64,000 bases of DNA from Gnetum montanum (Eukaryota; Streptophyta; Gnetopsida; Gnetales; Gnetaceae): positions 6,503 through 70,502 of the forward strand of contig MNCI01001451.1 of assembly GCA_015680685.1 (NCBI GenBank), written 5' to 3'. This document shows positions 11,383 through 20,525 of this stretch, piece after piece. Position numbers and translations under genes: made by a program. Each line of letters begins with the position of its first letter. The stretch's first letter is position 1. The notes under the pieces were generated by a model. That model saw nothing but the letters and a program-made list of their open reading frames with translations. It was not told the origin of the DNA and ran no database searches.

Positions 11383-12045
11383 TCAAAGTTCGGTAAGGTT
11401 GCCTGGTGGTTTCAGGTTCGTTATGGCCTTAACCTTATTGGGGTCTACTCGTATCCCTGCTTCTGAGGCTATAAACCCAAGCATTTTGCCTGTCTTGACG
11501 CCGAAGACACATTTTTTCGGGTTGAGTCTCAATTCATACTTTAAGCAGCGTTTTAATACTAAGTCAAGATCTTGTACATGTTGTTCCTCTGTTTTTGATT
11601 TAACCACAATGTCATCCACGTAATCGTTGAGCGAGTGTAACATGTAATCACTAAAGATGAATGTCATGGCTCTTTGATATGTGGCCCTGGCGTTCTTGAG
11701 ACCAAAAGGCATCATTGTGTAACAAAGGGTTCCCCATGGTGTCATAAAGGTAGTTCGGAGCTGATGCTCCGGGTTAATACGTATTTGATTGTATCCCGAG
11801 AAGCCGTCCATAAAAGATAATAATGCGTGCCCAGTGGTCGAGTCAACAAGTTGATTGATGCTGGGTAGAGGAAAATCATCTTTTATGGTTGCAACATTTA
11901 AATCCCGAAAGTCAATGCATAAGTGAATGCTTCCATTCTTCTTTGGCATAATGACCATGTTGGACACCCACTTGGTGTAATCAACAGCTCGAATGAAGCC
12001 AGCCTGATAAAGTTTGGTGATCTCATTGCGAACTGCCAATGCCAT
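11383..12045 (-). pseudogene. Reverse transcriptase of the Tat element
   Basis: A 220-codon open frame covering fingers and palm. Visible motifs: MPKKNGSIHLCIDFRDLN (residues 33-50), LLSFMDGFSGYNQIRI with catalytic D80, TPWGTLCYTMMPFGL, and DYVDDIVVKS with the catalytic pair D144-D145. It ends in KAITNLKPPGNL before a TGA where the family continues with the connection domain. Upstream it is separated from the linker ORF (12,061-12,864) by a single stop. The catalytic residues are intact, but this copy cannot give a full-length Pol. Confidence 0.9.
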
Positions 12046-12060
12046 TTCGGGTTTAACCTT

Positions 12061-12560
12061 TCATGCCTTTTGTTTTACCGATCTTAATTTTGGGTCAAGG
12101 ATAATGTTGTGCTGGACAATTCGGGGCTCTAGTCCGGGCATGTCCGTATAAGACCAAGCAAATGCTTTCATGTTTTCCCTAAGCACGTCTTCAATGTTTT
12201 TGGCTAGGTGCGATTTTAGTAATGTGCTTAATTTTAGTATTTTAATTTCCCCATTGGGCATGGTTATGGGGGTTTCGGTCAACGGGTCTTCGGTGATATT
12301 TTCAGCTTCTATGTCGAGGGATTTTGTCATGCCTTTGTAGTCGTCTATTATTTGCTGTGTTGAGGTGATGACTGTATCGTTCGTTGCTGAACTTAAGTGG
12401 AGGAGGTTTATGTTGGTGTCCCTTGCGATTTTGCCGTATGGTCCATTGATAATTAATGGTTCGGTTAAGTGCTGGAAATCCATCAGGCTTGCTCCTGCCA
12501 ATAAATGGAGAGTTGAATGAGCTAATGGGTATCTTTCTATATTCTTTGGTAATTTTAGAT
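12061..12560 (-). pseudogene. Protease-reverse transcriptase linker of the Tat element
   Basis: The conserved pre-RT block is clear: FAWSYTDMPGLEPRIVQHNI, the F-A-W-S-Y-x-D-M-P-G signature of plant Tat pol, followed by LDPKLRSVKQKA. Further upstream YPLAHSTLHLLAGASLMDFQ resembles no motif I can name. The open frame runs on to 12,864, but beyond about 12,560 it translates hairpin repeats and non-coding sequence, so the real coding start of this half lies near 12,540-12,560. Confidence 0.75.
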
Positions 12561-12608
12561 ATGTGTACATGTAGGATGGTGGATTATCGTCACACCGGGA
12601 CGCATGGT

Positions 12609-12700
12609 AGTTTAAGGCCATACCGGGCTGTAGGTGGCAGTTTAACGCCTTATCGGGCCGTAGGTGGGTTGAAAATGGCAGTTTAAGGCCATACCGGGCC
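12609..12700. repeat. Hairpin repeat cluster II (three copies)
   Basis: Three copies of the AGTTTA-type unit, here with a GCC/GGC stem: GCC-ATACCG-GGC (twice) and GCC-TTATCG-GGC, all with 6-nt loops. Compared with the GTC/GAC copies of clusters I and III, the central T:A pair is replaced by C:G on both arms at once. The cluster sits just upstream of the antisense gene's TATA box. Confidence 0.75.
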
Positions 12701-12890
12701 GCAATGGCAGTGTACGCTAGAATGTTCGGCGTAAACGTATGAAATGGGGTCCACGAGGGTACCAGGATGTAGTAATTTCTATTTTTTTTATATTTTTTAC
12801 TATTTTTCTGGGGAAATTTTAGCGAAAAATACGTAAAAAGGCACAAAATGGCAAAAAGGAGCAACGGCGGCGTAAGCGTCTACGGAGCGC

Positions 12891-12898
12891 TATATAAG
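12891..12898 (+). promoter_or_regulatory. TATA box of the antisense gene
   Basis: TATATAAG on the plus strand, preceded by GGAGCGC and followed by a G-rich stretch. It lies about 270 bp upstream of the first ATG (13,163), leaving a 5' UTR of roughly 240 nt full of GCGTAGAC-type repeats. No other good TATA element lies between here and the start codon. It gives the antisense gene a promoter separate from the LTR. Confidence 0.55.
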
Positions 12899-12939
12899 GG
12901 GGGGGCTTCATTTGTTTATCGATTTGCAGGAGGGTAGAC

Positions 12940-14012
12940 GACCCAGCGTAAAATTCGAGCGTGAGCATAGACGACCCAGCGTAAAATTCGAGCGTGAGCG
13001 TAGACCATCGAACCTAGCGTAGACGCCGAACCCAAACCTAAGCGTAGACGCCGATCGATTAAACCCAGCGTAGACGCCAACTAAACCCCAGCATAGACAC
13101 CGAGTGTAGAGTTGCAACTCCCAGCGTAAACTATCAGTCCCAGTCCCAGCGTAGACGCCGAGATGGGCAGAGGCAAGGAGGTAGAAGGGCAGGGGAGGAA
13201 GAGTCCTGACTTGACCTTCGCAGAGGAGAGCGAAGTTATGCTGCAGTGCCTGCCCTGGCCAAGGATTCCATCATGGCCTGGAGCATCACACAGGTAGGCT
13301 CTGATCCTATCTTTGTTAGTTATTTTTGTCTGTACATGCTTCGTAGTGTAGACAGTCTCGTAGGGGTTTTCGGCGTATACGCCGAGCGTAAATTGGTAGC
13401 GTAGAGACGTTGGCGTATACGCCGAGCGTAAATTTATAGCATAAGGTTAGGTTAGCGTCGACTATCCTAGCGTAATCTTTTTTCAGCGCACAACGTAATC
13501 ACTTTTTCACTGAAGGCTATACAGCGTAAGAAGTTTTCTATGCACGAAGTTTTGTTTTGTCAGCGTAAGCTTTCTATTTCATCAGCGTAGACGATCTACG
13601 CTGTGATGGCGTATACGCTGAGGGTTTCTTCGGCGTATACGCTGAGGGTTTCTTCGGCGTATACGCTGAGCATACATAGTTGTTCTTTTAAGTCTGATGC
13701 AACGTAGACTTGTTTTTCATGTTTCCGGCGTAAACTGTTGGCTCAGTGTATAACGTAGACTATTTACGCTGGCCACTTCTATGGCGTATATGTTGAGGGT
13801 TTCTTCAACGTATACGCTAAGCGTAAGAGGTTCAGGCGTCAACGTAAACAGTTAATTTTCAGCGTATACGCTGGGTCAAGCAGCGTATACGCCGGGCGTG
13901 AACAGATTTCGACAGCGTATACACTAGATTTAGCAGCGTATACGTTGGGCGTAAACAAATTTTGGCAGTGTCTATGCTAGGTTTTAACAGCGTATACGCC
14001 GAGCGTAAATAG
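12940..14012. repeat. GCGTATACGC / GCGTAGACGCC repeats in 5' UTR and intron 1 of the antisense gene
   Basis: The 5' UTR (12,940-13,160) holds about ten copies of AGCGTAGACGCC/AGCGTAAAAT-like motifs. Intron 1 (13,294-14,112) holds about eight copies of the exact palindrome GCGTATACGC, several as CGGCGTATACGCTGAGGGTTTC repeats near 13,610-13,670, and further variants. The same motif fills U3 and the leader of the element, tying this block to the element rather than to a random later insertion. Confidence 0.85.
13163..13293 (+). pseudogene. Antisense gene, exon 1 (basic N-terminus)
   Basis: Opens with ATG at 13,163 (MGRGKEVEGQGRKSPD) after the repeat-filled 5' UTR; 43 codons plus two bases with no stop. 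The donor is ACACAG|GTAGGC. The first base of exon 2 completes an Arg codon and the frame enters the HAD-like region without a break, which supports this start. The N-terminus is lysine/arginine/glycine-rich, compatible with a nuclear signal, but nothing more can be said. Confidence 0.6.
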
Positions 14013-14112
14013 TTAGAAATTTTTCCAAGTGTCAGTCTACAATGTGAACCTTAGTTTTTCGCGTTGTTTTGGTGCATGGCTGATTTTTCGTTGATACTCT
14101 GGTTGTTTGCAG

Positions 14113-14906
14113 GGACACCAAGCCTTTTCTCCTCGTGCTTGAGCTTGTCGGGGTGCTAACATGGTTTGGCCCCATGGAGGCGAATGAGCCTACCCCGGAC
14201 CTAACCGTAGAACACAATGGGGTTTGGTTCAGAGAAGGTGCGTCTGAATTCTTGTCTTTTATACTGGACAATTTCGAAGTAGTTATCTGGTCACACCTGA
14301 ATGAACTGGTGGCACAGAGCATTCTTGAGGCGATGTTGCCAGGAGCTGCGGAGGGTGCCGTTGTCTTCATGGAAGACATCGACGAGGGGCTGTTTACAAA
14401 TGAGGACGGTTCTTCCCGCAGGCCTAAGTCCACACGCCCGTTAGCGCGCGTGTGGGCCCGATTGCCACGAGGGCAGGACTACCTCGATAATACTTTATTT
14501 TTAGCCGCGTGCACGCATACATTATTCCAGAACCCTCCCGGAACAGTGTACCGAGTGGGCAGGTATGACTGTTCAGGTTTATTGCTTTCTTTCGTCGTTT
14601 GACATTTGCCTCAGTTCTAACATCCGCTCGTTTGTAGGCCAAAAGTTAATGCAAATGGAATATGTGTCGAAGATGATGGGCTTGCTTTAACTCGTACCAC
14701 TCTAGAGGCATTTATGGCAGGTCCTACCCTTCATAAAGCTGTATTGGGTCTAATGAAGGGGGATATCATCTATTTTCACCAACGATTCTCTAGAGCGCTG
14801 GCACTGTGCCAAGCCCGTGGATGGCTGGATAAAGATTGGTCAGACCAGGGGCCAGTTTTCCCTCGTGACTCTGGTCGAGGCAGCACATCCAAGTCTACTA
14901 CGGGAG
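14113..14906 (+). pseudogene. Antisense gene, exons 2-3: FCP1/NIF-like HAD domain lacking catalytic residues
   Basis: Exon 2 aligns by eye with plant FCP1-like (NIF) HAD phosphatases. The motif I strand reads FLLVLELVGVL where the family has LLVLDL[ND]G[TV]L, so the nucleophile Asp is Glu (spliced residue 54) and the second Asp is Val (56). GASEFLSFILDNFEVVIWS matches the R-P-G-x-x-E-F-L-x(6)-F-E-V-x-[VI]-W-[ST]-S block, keeping the motif II Ser (104). NTLFLAACTHTLFQNPPGT matches N-T-[LV]-L-L-D-D-S-P-x-x-x-x-x-N-P-P-x-T, with the DDSP acids replaced by AACT (175-178). It should therefore not be an active phosphatase; the fold may serve binding. Exon 3 (GPTLHKAVLGLMKGDIIYFH) is not recognised. 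Introns of 75 and 86 bp follow exons 2 and 3. Confidence 0.6.
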
Positions 14907-14992
14907 GTAAATGACGATGTCTTTTGGATGTGCTAACGTGTTTTGACTACCGAGGGTTATACTGATACGACAATCTTATATTGCGCTTGCAG

Positions 14993-16032
14993 TTGATGCA
15001 CCTCCTGGCAGGATCCTATCACAACCGGGCGAACTGAGACAACACTGTCAATGAAGTTTGGGGAGGTGACTAAGGCTCAGAAGTGGTTGTGTAACTATGC
15101 CTCGCCATCTATTGTTCGTTGCTTAGAGAATGCTGGCCTTATGGAGCTCTTCATGACCCCAAGTCCTGATGTATCAATAGGGGAAATGATTGGGATCGTG
15201 GATTCTTTTAATGAGTCTGTCTCGTACTACAGCACCCGGATTAAGGGTGTTAAGGTGGTTTTTTATCTGTCGCCCGAGTTTTTCTCAAACTTATTTGGGG
15301 TATCGGCAGATGGCATAAGTGTAGTCTTAGACAGAGCTCATAAAGAGCTCCATACGGTGCGCGAGTTGGAAGATTGGTTGGACCTGGCCAAGGGTGCCAA
15401 GGGATTCCCGATGCAAGGGAAGGCGAAGGTTGAGGAGGTGAATGAACTGTATCCCCTGTTTAGGGCACGGGTATTCCCCAAAACCCTTTCTCAGGTGAAG
15501 AGCCTTGGGGTTGAGGCTGTGCGCGTTATGAGAACTATCCTGGAAACTGGCATGCGCTATAACTCGGCTGAATTTCTGTTGTCGGGCATGCACAAGGAGA
15601 TAATGTGGTTGTGCTCGAATTTCGAGGCGCAATCCCACTTCACCTTCGCCTTCTTCGCCGGTTACCTTCGTCGCTTCGCCGAGTTTTTAGTAGTCCGCGC
15701 GGGTAACAAGTTTGTTCTACGGGATCGGGGTCAACTATCCCGCCCATGGATCAACCACTTGTTCGATACATCCAGGTTCCAGGATGTGCCTGAAGGCATC
15801 GACGAGTCTGTGTCTATTACGACCAGGGGATCACCGGGTATCTCCATTCATACTCGCGATAGTCTGGGATTAGAGCTGGATGATGTACCCCTCACTGCAA
15901 GAAGAGCTGAGCGGGTTATCAAAGAAACCGTGGGCTAGGCCAAAACAAAGCTGAAGAGACATGAACGCACAACTGAGGGAGCTTCTGATGTGAGGGAGCC
16001 ACGAGTAAAGCACATAAGATTCAAGATGCCCG
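14993..16032 (+). pseudogene. Antisense gene, exon 4: conserved-looking domain of unknown function
   Basis: A 295-codon open stretch (15,051-15,938) of globular composition with a regular helix-rich pattern: KAQKWLCNYASPSIVRCLEN, GLMELFMTPSPDVSIGEMIG, VVFYLSPEFFSNLFGVSADG, KGAKGFPMQGKAKVEE, FAFFAGYLRRFAEFLVVR. The lengths and the G-L-M-E-L-F start suggest a real domain seen in other plant retroelement-linked ORFs, but I cannot name a family. A TAG at 15,936 is followed by 31 more open codons, then the donor CCCG|GTATGT. A one-base frame mismatch exists between exon 3 and this frame near 15,000-15,050. Confidence 0.55.
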
Positions 16033-16106
16033 GTATGTAGACTTTTGTCAGCTTATTGTTTTATTGTTTTTGTTTTGTCCATAATTTTTCCATTTGATCG
16101 CTTACA

Positions 16107-16644
16107 TGTCACTGACGTCTTTGGCTTGATTCGAGAAGTGAGGAAGCAGGCGCTGGAAACCATTACGGAGGAGGAGGAGATGAACACGGAGAAGAATAAT
16201 GAAGAGGAAAATGTGGATAAGGATCAGAGAGGAGGAACGGAGGAATTAAAGGAGAACACCACGGAAACTGAGCCATTAGACGACCAGGGTGGTGTCGAAC
16301 AAATGTTCCGCAGTTTTCTTTAGGGGAATCTGGATTTAGGTGATCCTCCAGAAGGTGACGAGGGTGTGGTATGTTTTCTTTTTATCTTATTTCAACTTGC
16401 CCTGTTAGTTGTCATTTCTACGGTATTTTATTTTCATATTTTCATTTTTCAGACAAAGGCAACGAGACTAGGACGGTGCGCTTGGATGTACCTATGAAGA
16501 TGGTACCCCCTAAGAGGACCGCTGAGGTTAGTTCCCGCACCCGTGAGTCATTTACTTAGTCTGAAATGCCAAGTAAGATGGATTTTGTGGCCAGAATCGT
16601 GGAAGAAGTTGTCGAATGAATTCAGGAGGTCCACCCTGAAATAG
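16107..16644 (+). pseudogene. Antisense gene, exons 5-6: acidic low-complexity region
   Basis: The exon 5 region (about 16,107-16,354) is strongly acidic: TITEEEEMNTEKNNEEENVD and following Glu/Asp-rich residues. Its acceptor is not clear, and the donor may be GAAG|GTGACG at 16,355 (phase fits) or the stronger GTG|GTATGT at 16,369 (phase does not). Exon 6 (16,453-16,644) follows a TTTTTCAG acceptor and is basic (VPPKRTAEVSSRTR). TAG at 16,321 and 16,557 and TGA at 16,617 break the frame. An acidic linker between folded parts would suit a chromatin or transcription protein, but that is conjecture. Confidence 0.45.
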
Positions 16645-16729
16645 GTATATTGTTTTTAAATGGCTTTCCATTTTAGAGTGTCATACCCTGTTTCTGTTGC
16701 CTTAACATTTGATCTTTTCATACGCATAG

Positions 16730-17714
16730 GTGCCAAGTTAAGGTGGGATCCTTCTGAGGTGATTAGCATCGATAGTTTGGCTACACTACCCCCAGAGGTG
16801 GAACAGGTACCAAGGCCGGTTTACAATGAGGTGGCGAAAAGCCTTGTCCATAATGCAAAGTCGGTGTGGACCTGTAGGCGATCCATCGAACAACTATGGT
16901 TGCAGATCCAGACAAAGGAGAAGGAAGTCTCCGAGCTATCAGCCGAACGCGACGACCTCAAAGCTCGTTATGAATTTGCTTCGGCCCGATTAGTAGGTGA
17001 TAGTTCTTGGCGAACGTCTGAGATTACGTACAATAGATATTGGAACTTGTTAAATCGCCATGCGTCACTAACTCGGAGGTTCGCAGAGCATAAAGCCCAG
17101 ATAGACCTATTGAATTTGAAGTGCCAGGATTGGAAGGCATTTGCCTCCAAGGCGTGTAAGTGGGGCCAAGATGAAAAGAATCATAAGCACCACTATAAGA
17201 AATCCTTGAAAGAAGTTTCTATAGAGAAACAACAACTTGAGATGTTCGTAGAGGGTTTGGGCTTACATTCTGCGTTCGATACTTTTGCGGAGAACACCGT
17301 AGTTGAGATGGAATCACCTAAGAGGGTTATTACCACTGCTTCTGGGGAAGTTACTGTGGGTGAATTTCCTTTGAAATGTCCAGTCTGGTCGGCTGTTGAC
17401 AAAGGAAAGGCCTTGGCAGACATCGACCTAGGCCTTGGTGAGACAGATTGGGCTAATGTTTCAGAGAAAGAAATCCTTCGTCGATTGGAGTTCGGTTTGG
17501 AGAGATCTCCTATGGTAAGTATTTTGTCATTGTGAAACTGATTTGCTAAAGGATGTTTGAAATTTTGACGCTCCCTTATTCTTATATTGGTTGTCTCATT
17601 TTGTATTTTCAGGATGAAGGTGGCGATGATGCTCAAGAAGCTGGCCCTAGCGGAGCCAGAGCCCCTGATGCTAGTGGATCTAAAGGGGACGATCCTCTCA
17701 TCCCAGATGCTTAG
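16730..17714 (+). pseudogene. Antisense gene, exons 7-8: coiled-coil domain and acidic C-terminus
   Basis: Exon 7 (785 bp, no stop) opens with AKLRWDPSEVISIDSLATLP and then a long heptad-like run from about 16,860 to 17,240 (SIEQLWLQIQTKEKEVSEL; LTRRFAEHKAQIDLLNLKC; KSLKEVSIEKQQLEMFVEG), predicting coiled coil and therefore oligomerisation. The tail contains DIDLGLGETDWANVSEKEIL. The donor ATG|GTAAGT is a perfect consensus; exon 8 joins in phase and encodes an acidic, Gly/Ala/Pro-rich end (DDAQEAGPSGARAPDAS) with TAG at 17,712. This is the best preserved part of the gene. Confidence 0.6.
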
Positions 17715-18004
17715 TTTTTTTTTGTTTTTAGTTTTATCTTCAGAACTATGCTGACTCAAATTGATACGGGAATTGTAACTTGAAAACTTTGAGATGAACG
17801 GAAACAATTGACACATATAATTGTACAGCATTGCATGTATAAATATTTTTGTTGATTTTGGGTTTGATTGCACACACGACACGGCAATGTAAAATATTTT
17901 GGTTTATATTTTTCATTTTTATTTTTTTGTTTTTTATTTATTCTAAGTGTAATATGCGGATGTAATTACAAGAGGAGGTGGAACGAAGCACAAGTGTGTG
18001 ATCT

Positions 18005-18290
18005 AGTTTAAGGCCATTTCGGGCCTCCATGCGTAGTTTAAGGCCATTTCGGGCCCCATTGTAAACAAGTAGCGTTTCGTATAACGTGGATGGGTTTCTT
18101 GGTTGACCGACCATTTCTGATCGTGGCTAGTTTTATGTCATTGCAGACATGATAGTTTAACGTCTTTTCGGACAGGGAGTGTAGTTTAATTTTGTTTTTG
18201 TGTTTTTATGTTGTTTTTATGTGTTTTGTTTTTGAGTTGTTATAGTTTAACGTCATTTCGGACATGCCATAGTTTAACGTCGTTTCAGAC
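18005..18290. repeat. Hairpin repeat cluster III (six copies)
   Basis: Six copies: two with GGCC-ATTTCG-GGCC-type stems (18,005-18,025 and 18,035-18,055), one with ATGTC-ATTGCA-GACAT (18,129-18,150), and three with GTC-[TTTTCG, ATTTCG, GTTTCA]-GAC (18,154-18,290). All have 6-nt loops and the AGTTTA lead. They lie just past the 3' end of the antisense gene, so clusters II and III bracket it. Confidence 0.75.
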
Positions 18291-18304
18291 TATTTGAGAT
18301 GGTA

Positions 18305-19249
18305 TTATTTTAGTAATTTTTTAATTTTCTTGGTTTTAATGTTAGGTGATGTGTCAACGGGTATGATTCTGTATTCAGCGTCCCCTTCGCTAATTACGTT
18401 GAATGGGGACTCAGCCCAAGGGACGTCTGATGGAATGGCTTTTGTGTCAGTGTTTTCTCGTGTTTCGACATTTGTTATGAGTTCTGTGTTAGTTTCTGCT
18501 TGAGACGGTGTATGTACAATGTCAGGTGCCGGTGTTTCTGTCCTAGGTGGATCTGAATTACTGCTTACTGGTTGTTTTTCGTTTACGTTGTTTCGACTAG
18601 GCTTTTCGAGTTCAACCTCTGAGCCTTGGTCCATGTCCATGTGCGATGAAACAATAGGTGTAGCAGCTTCCCCGTGTATGATGATTTCACCGCCCTCATA
18701 AGGTAGGTGAATTTCTTGATGTATAGGGGAGGAGACCGCTTTTAGTTGGGCCAACTAGGGTCTTCCTAATATTAGGTTGAACCCAGGCATTTCGTCAACC
18801 ACAACGAAGTCAGCGGACGTGGGAAACTGGTCCCCTGCTATGAAGTCTAAGGTTATTATGCCTTTGACCATCATGTGTGACCCGCTAAACGATTTTAAAC
18901 ATGTAGTCGCAGTCGGTTTGATTGACTCCGTTAGCCCTAGTTGTTCAACGATTGGGTATGGTACCACATTCGTAGCGGCTCCATTGTCTACATGGACCCT
19001 ATGTATCTTGAACTGGTTCATGCGTATCGTTATGAACATGGGGGCTGTTGTCACCTCCCCTATTTTCTTATCCATTTTAATGTTGTCATCGTGGAAGTTT
19101 AGTGGTTTGGACATTATCCCTTGGGGCGAGTACATTACCGCATGAATAGATGACTCGTTTGGGGGTAAGTTCTCGCTTACTGGGATGGACGTTAACATGC
19201 GTACCAAGGCTTCACGATGTGTTTGGGATGTAAGAATCAAGTCATACAA
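18305..19249 (-). pseudogene. Retroviral-type aspartic protease and downstream linker of the Tat element
   Basis: The upstream frame (19,249-18,755) contains the active site as VHVDNGAATNVVPYPIVEQL (D-N-G-A in place of D-[ST]-G-A, seen in Tat proteases) and ends in MPGFNLILGRP, where the family continues with W-L. Here the Trp codon is TAG, a G-to-A change, and the frame then runs on without a break to 18,305 (LAQLKAVSSPIHQEIHLPYE and a Ser/Glu/Thr-rich linker). The protease would cut the Gag-Pol polyprotein. The frame then enters hairpin cluster III rather than the reverse transcriptase linker, showing where the 5.4-kb block separates the two halves of pol. Confidence 0.85.
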
Positions 19250-19279
19250 GCTTAGCGAAGTGTTCTTCTGCTTGAGTGC

Positions 19280-20160
19280 TTATGTGACTTGTGTTAAAGC
19301 CGTTGCCAAATCTCTACTGTTAGGGGCGTTTGTATCAGCGATGACTGGGTCCATTGGCCCCAATAGTTTTATTTCATGCTGTTTTGATCCATCGCTCTTG
19401 CTCGGAGCTGTCGTTTCAAATGTATCATGTTTTTTGGAGGGTTCACCCTCGTTGCCTGCATTTGGTTGACTATTGGGTTGCGTCATGGGTACGACGTTAA
19501 GCGAAGTGGGTTTAGGGGGTCCTACAGCTAACCGTTGGCGCTCCTTCTCCAAGCGTTCACGCGTAAGCCTATCTGCTAAGCATTCTTGTGTGTGGCGTGG
19601 AGGTGGAGCTGGTCTTGGAGCTTCAGGTTGCCCTGGGATTCGCACCACATATGGAGGCGGGCGAGGTTGCGGGTGAACAGTCGAATGTGGTTGGACGGAA
19701 GACTGGCTGGACACCCTGATGACATAGGGACTAGGTTTACCCTGCGTATGTGAGGTAGAGGCTTGGACTTCTGCTGTTGCAACTACGAGAGGCACTCGGA
19801 CTACAAAAGGGGCAGGCTGAGTAGGAGGGGTTGATAGGCTCGGGGTGGTGCCAGGGGGAGGTATGTGTACTACGTAAGGTTTTTGCGGAGCAGTTGATGG
19901 TTGAGAAATGGATGCGGATGGAGTAGGAGGAACATGTACTACAAACGGTTTGTTAGGTACCTGTTGTTTATACTCGGGGCAGACGGTGCTGATGTTGGGT
20001 GTCTCGGGTTCATCATCAAGGCAGATTGTATTGATAACGTACGGCGCCTCTTTAGTGTTCAGAGGGTCTTTATACACCCCCATAGCCTGATTCTGAGGTT
20101 GGATCGGGTTGGCCTCGTCAAAAGTGATTTGGCCGTCGTCGATCATCCGCTGTATGTCCT
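19280..20160 (-). pseudogene. Proline-rich gag-protease spacer of the Tat element
   Basis: A 288-codon minus-strand frame of low complexity. It holds repeated units of the form KPYVVHIPPPG, APFVVRVPL, SPYVIRVSS and PPYVVRIPGQ, spaced 20-30 residues apart (about six copies), then a charged region (RLTRERLEKERQRLA). Tat elements often carry long variable spacers here. The P-x-[FY]-V-[VI]-[RH]-[VI]-P repeat might bind a host protein; I know of no annotated function. Confidence 0.65.
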
Positions 20161-20525
20161 ATTTTAAGGTGAAACAGTAATCCGTGCTATGCCCGTTGCA
20201 TTGGTGATAATCGCAGAAGCGATCCATTCTAAAACCTTTGGGCACTGGAGGCTCATCCGGCGTTGCTAGGCTTGGGTTCTGAACGAGTTAATAGAATCGG
20301 TCATGTCTCTGGATGGCCGCGGGGGATAACTGTTTATGTTTCATTAACCCAGCTTTCAGGAGTTGGTTGAAGAGCTGGGATGGCTTCATTGGCAGAGGCG
20401 TATATTGAAAGGGTTCTTTCCTCTCGAAATTCCGCGTACGATTTGTTGTTGGGTTCTGCGATGATGATGATTCCGGCACGGTTGTGGGAATAGGTTTATT
20501 ATAGTTAGTAGGGGCTACGGGTGGC

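Larger units (their letters stand above)
13163..17714 (+). pseudogene. Spliced antisense gene carried inside the Tat element (about 8 exons, decayed)
   Basis: The gene model is built from GT-AG junctions whose phases agree: exon 1 13,163-13,293; exon 2 14,113-14,562; exon 3 14,638-14,906; exon 4 14,993 (or 15,012)-16,032; exon 5 ending near 16,354 or 16,368; exon 6 16,453-16,644; exon 7 16,730-17,514; exon 8 17,613-17,714 ending in TAG. Phases close at 1-2, 2-3, 6-7 and 7-8; 3-4 is off by one base and 4-5-6 is uncertain. Stops inside exons: TAG 15,936, TAG 16,321, TAG 16,557, TGA 16,617, most explicable by C-to-T decay. Being antisense to the genomic RNA, its introns are not removed during retrotransposition, which explains their survival. 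Function unknown apart from the HAD-like start. It could be a captured host gene or an old lineage-specific accessory gene. Confidence 0.7.

Noticed and set aside
13163-17714. The antisense gene as an ordinary host gene overlapping a transposon
   Set aside because: Both flanks are halves of the same pol, the element's palindromes fill its UTR and intron, and hairpin units of the element bracket it; it belongs to the element as it stands.
17193-17882. Minus-strand 229-codon ORF
   Set aside because: It is antisense to exons 7-8, which have consensus splice sites and coiled-coil periodicity; it has no gag or pol motif in the element's sense direction.
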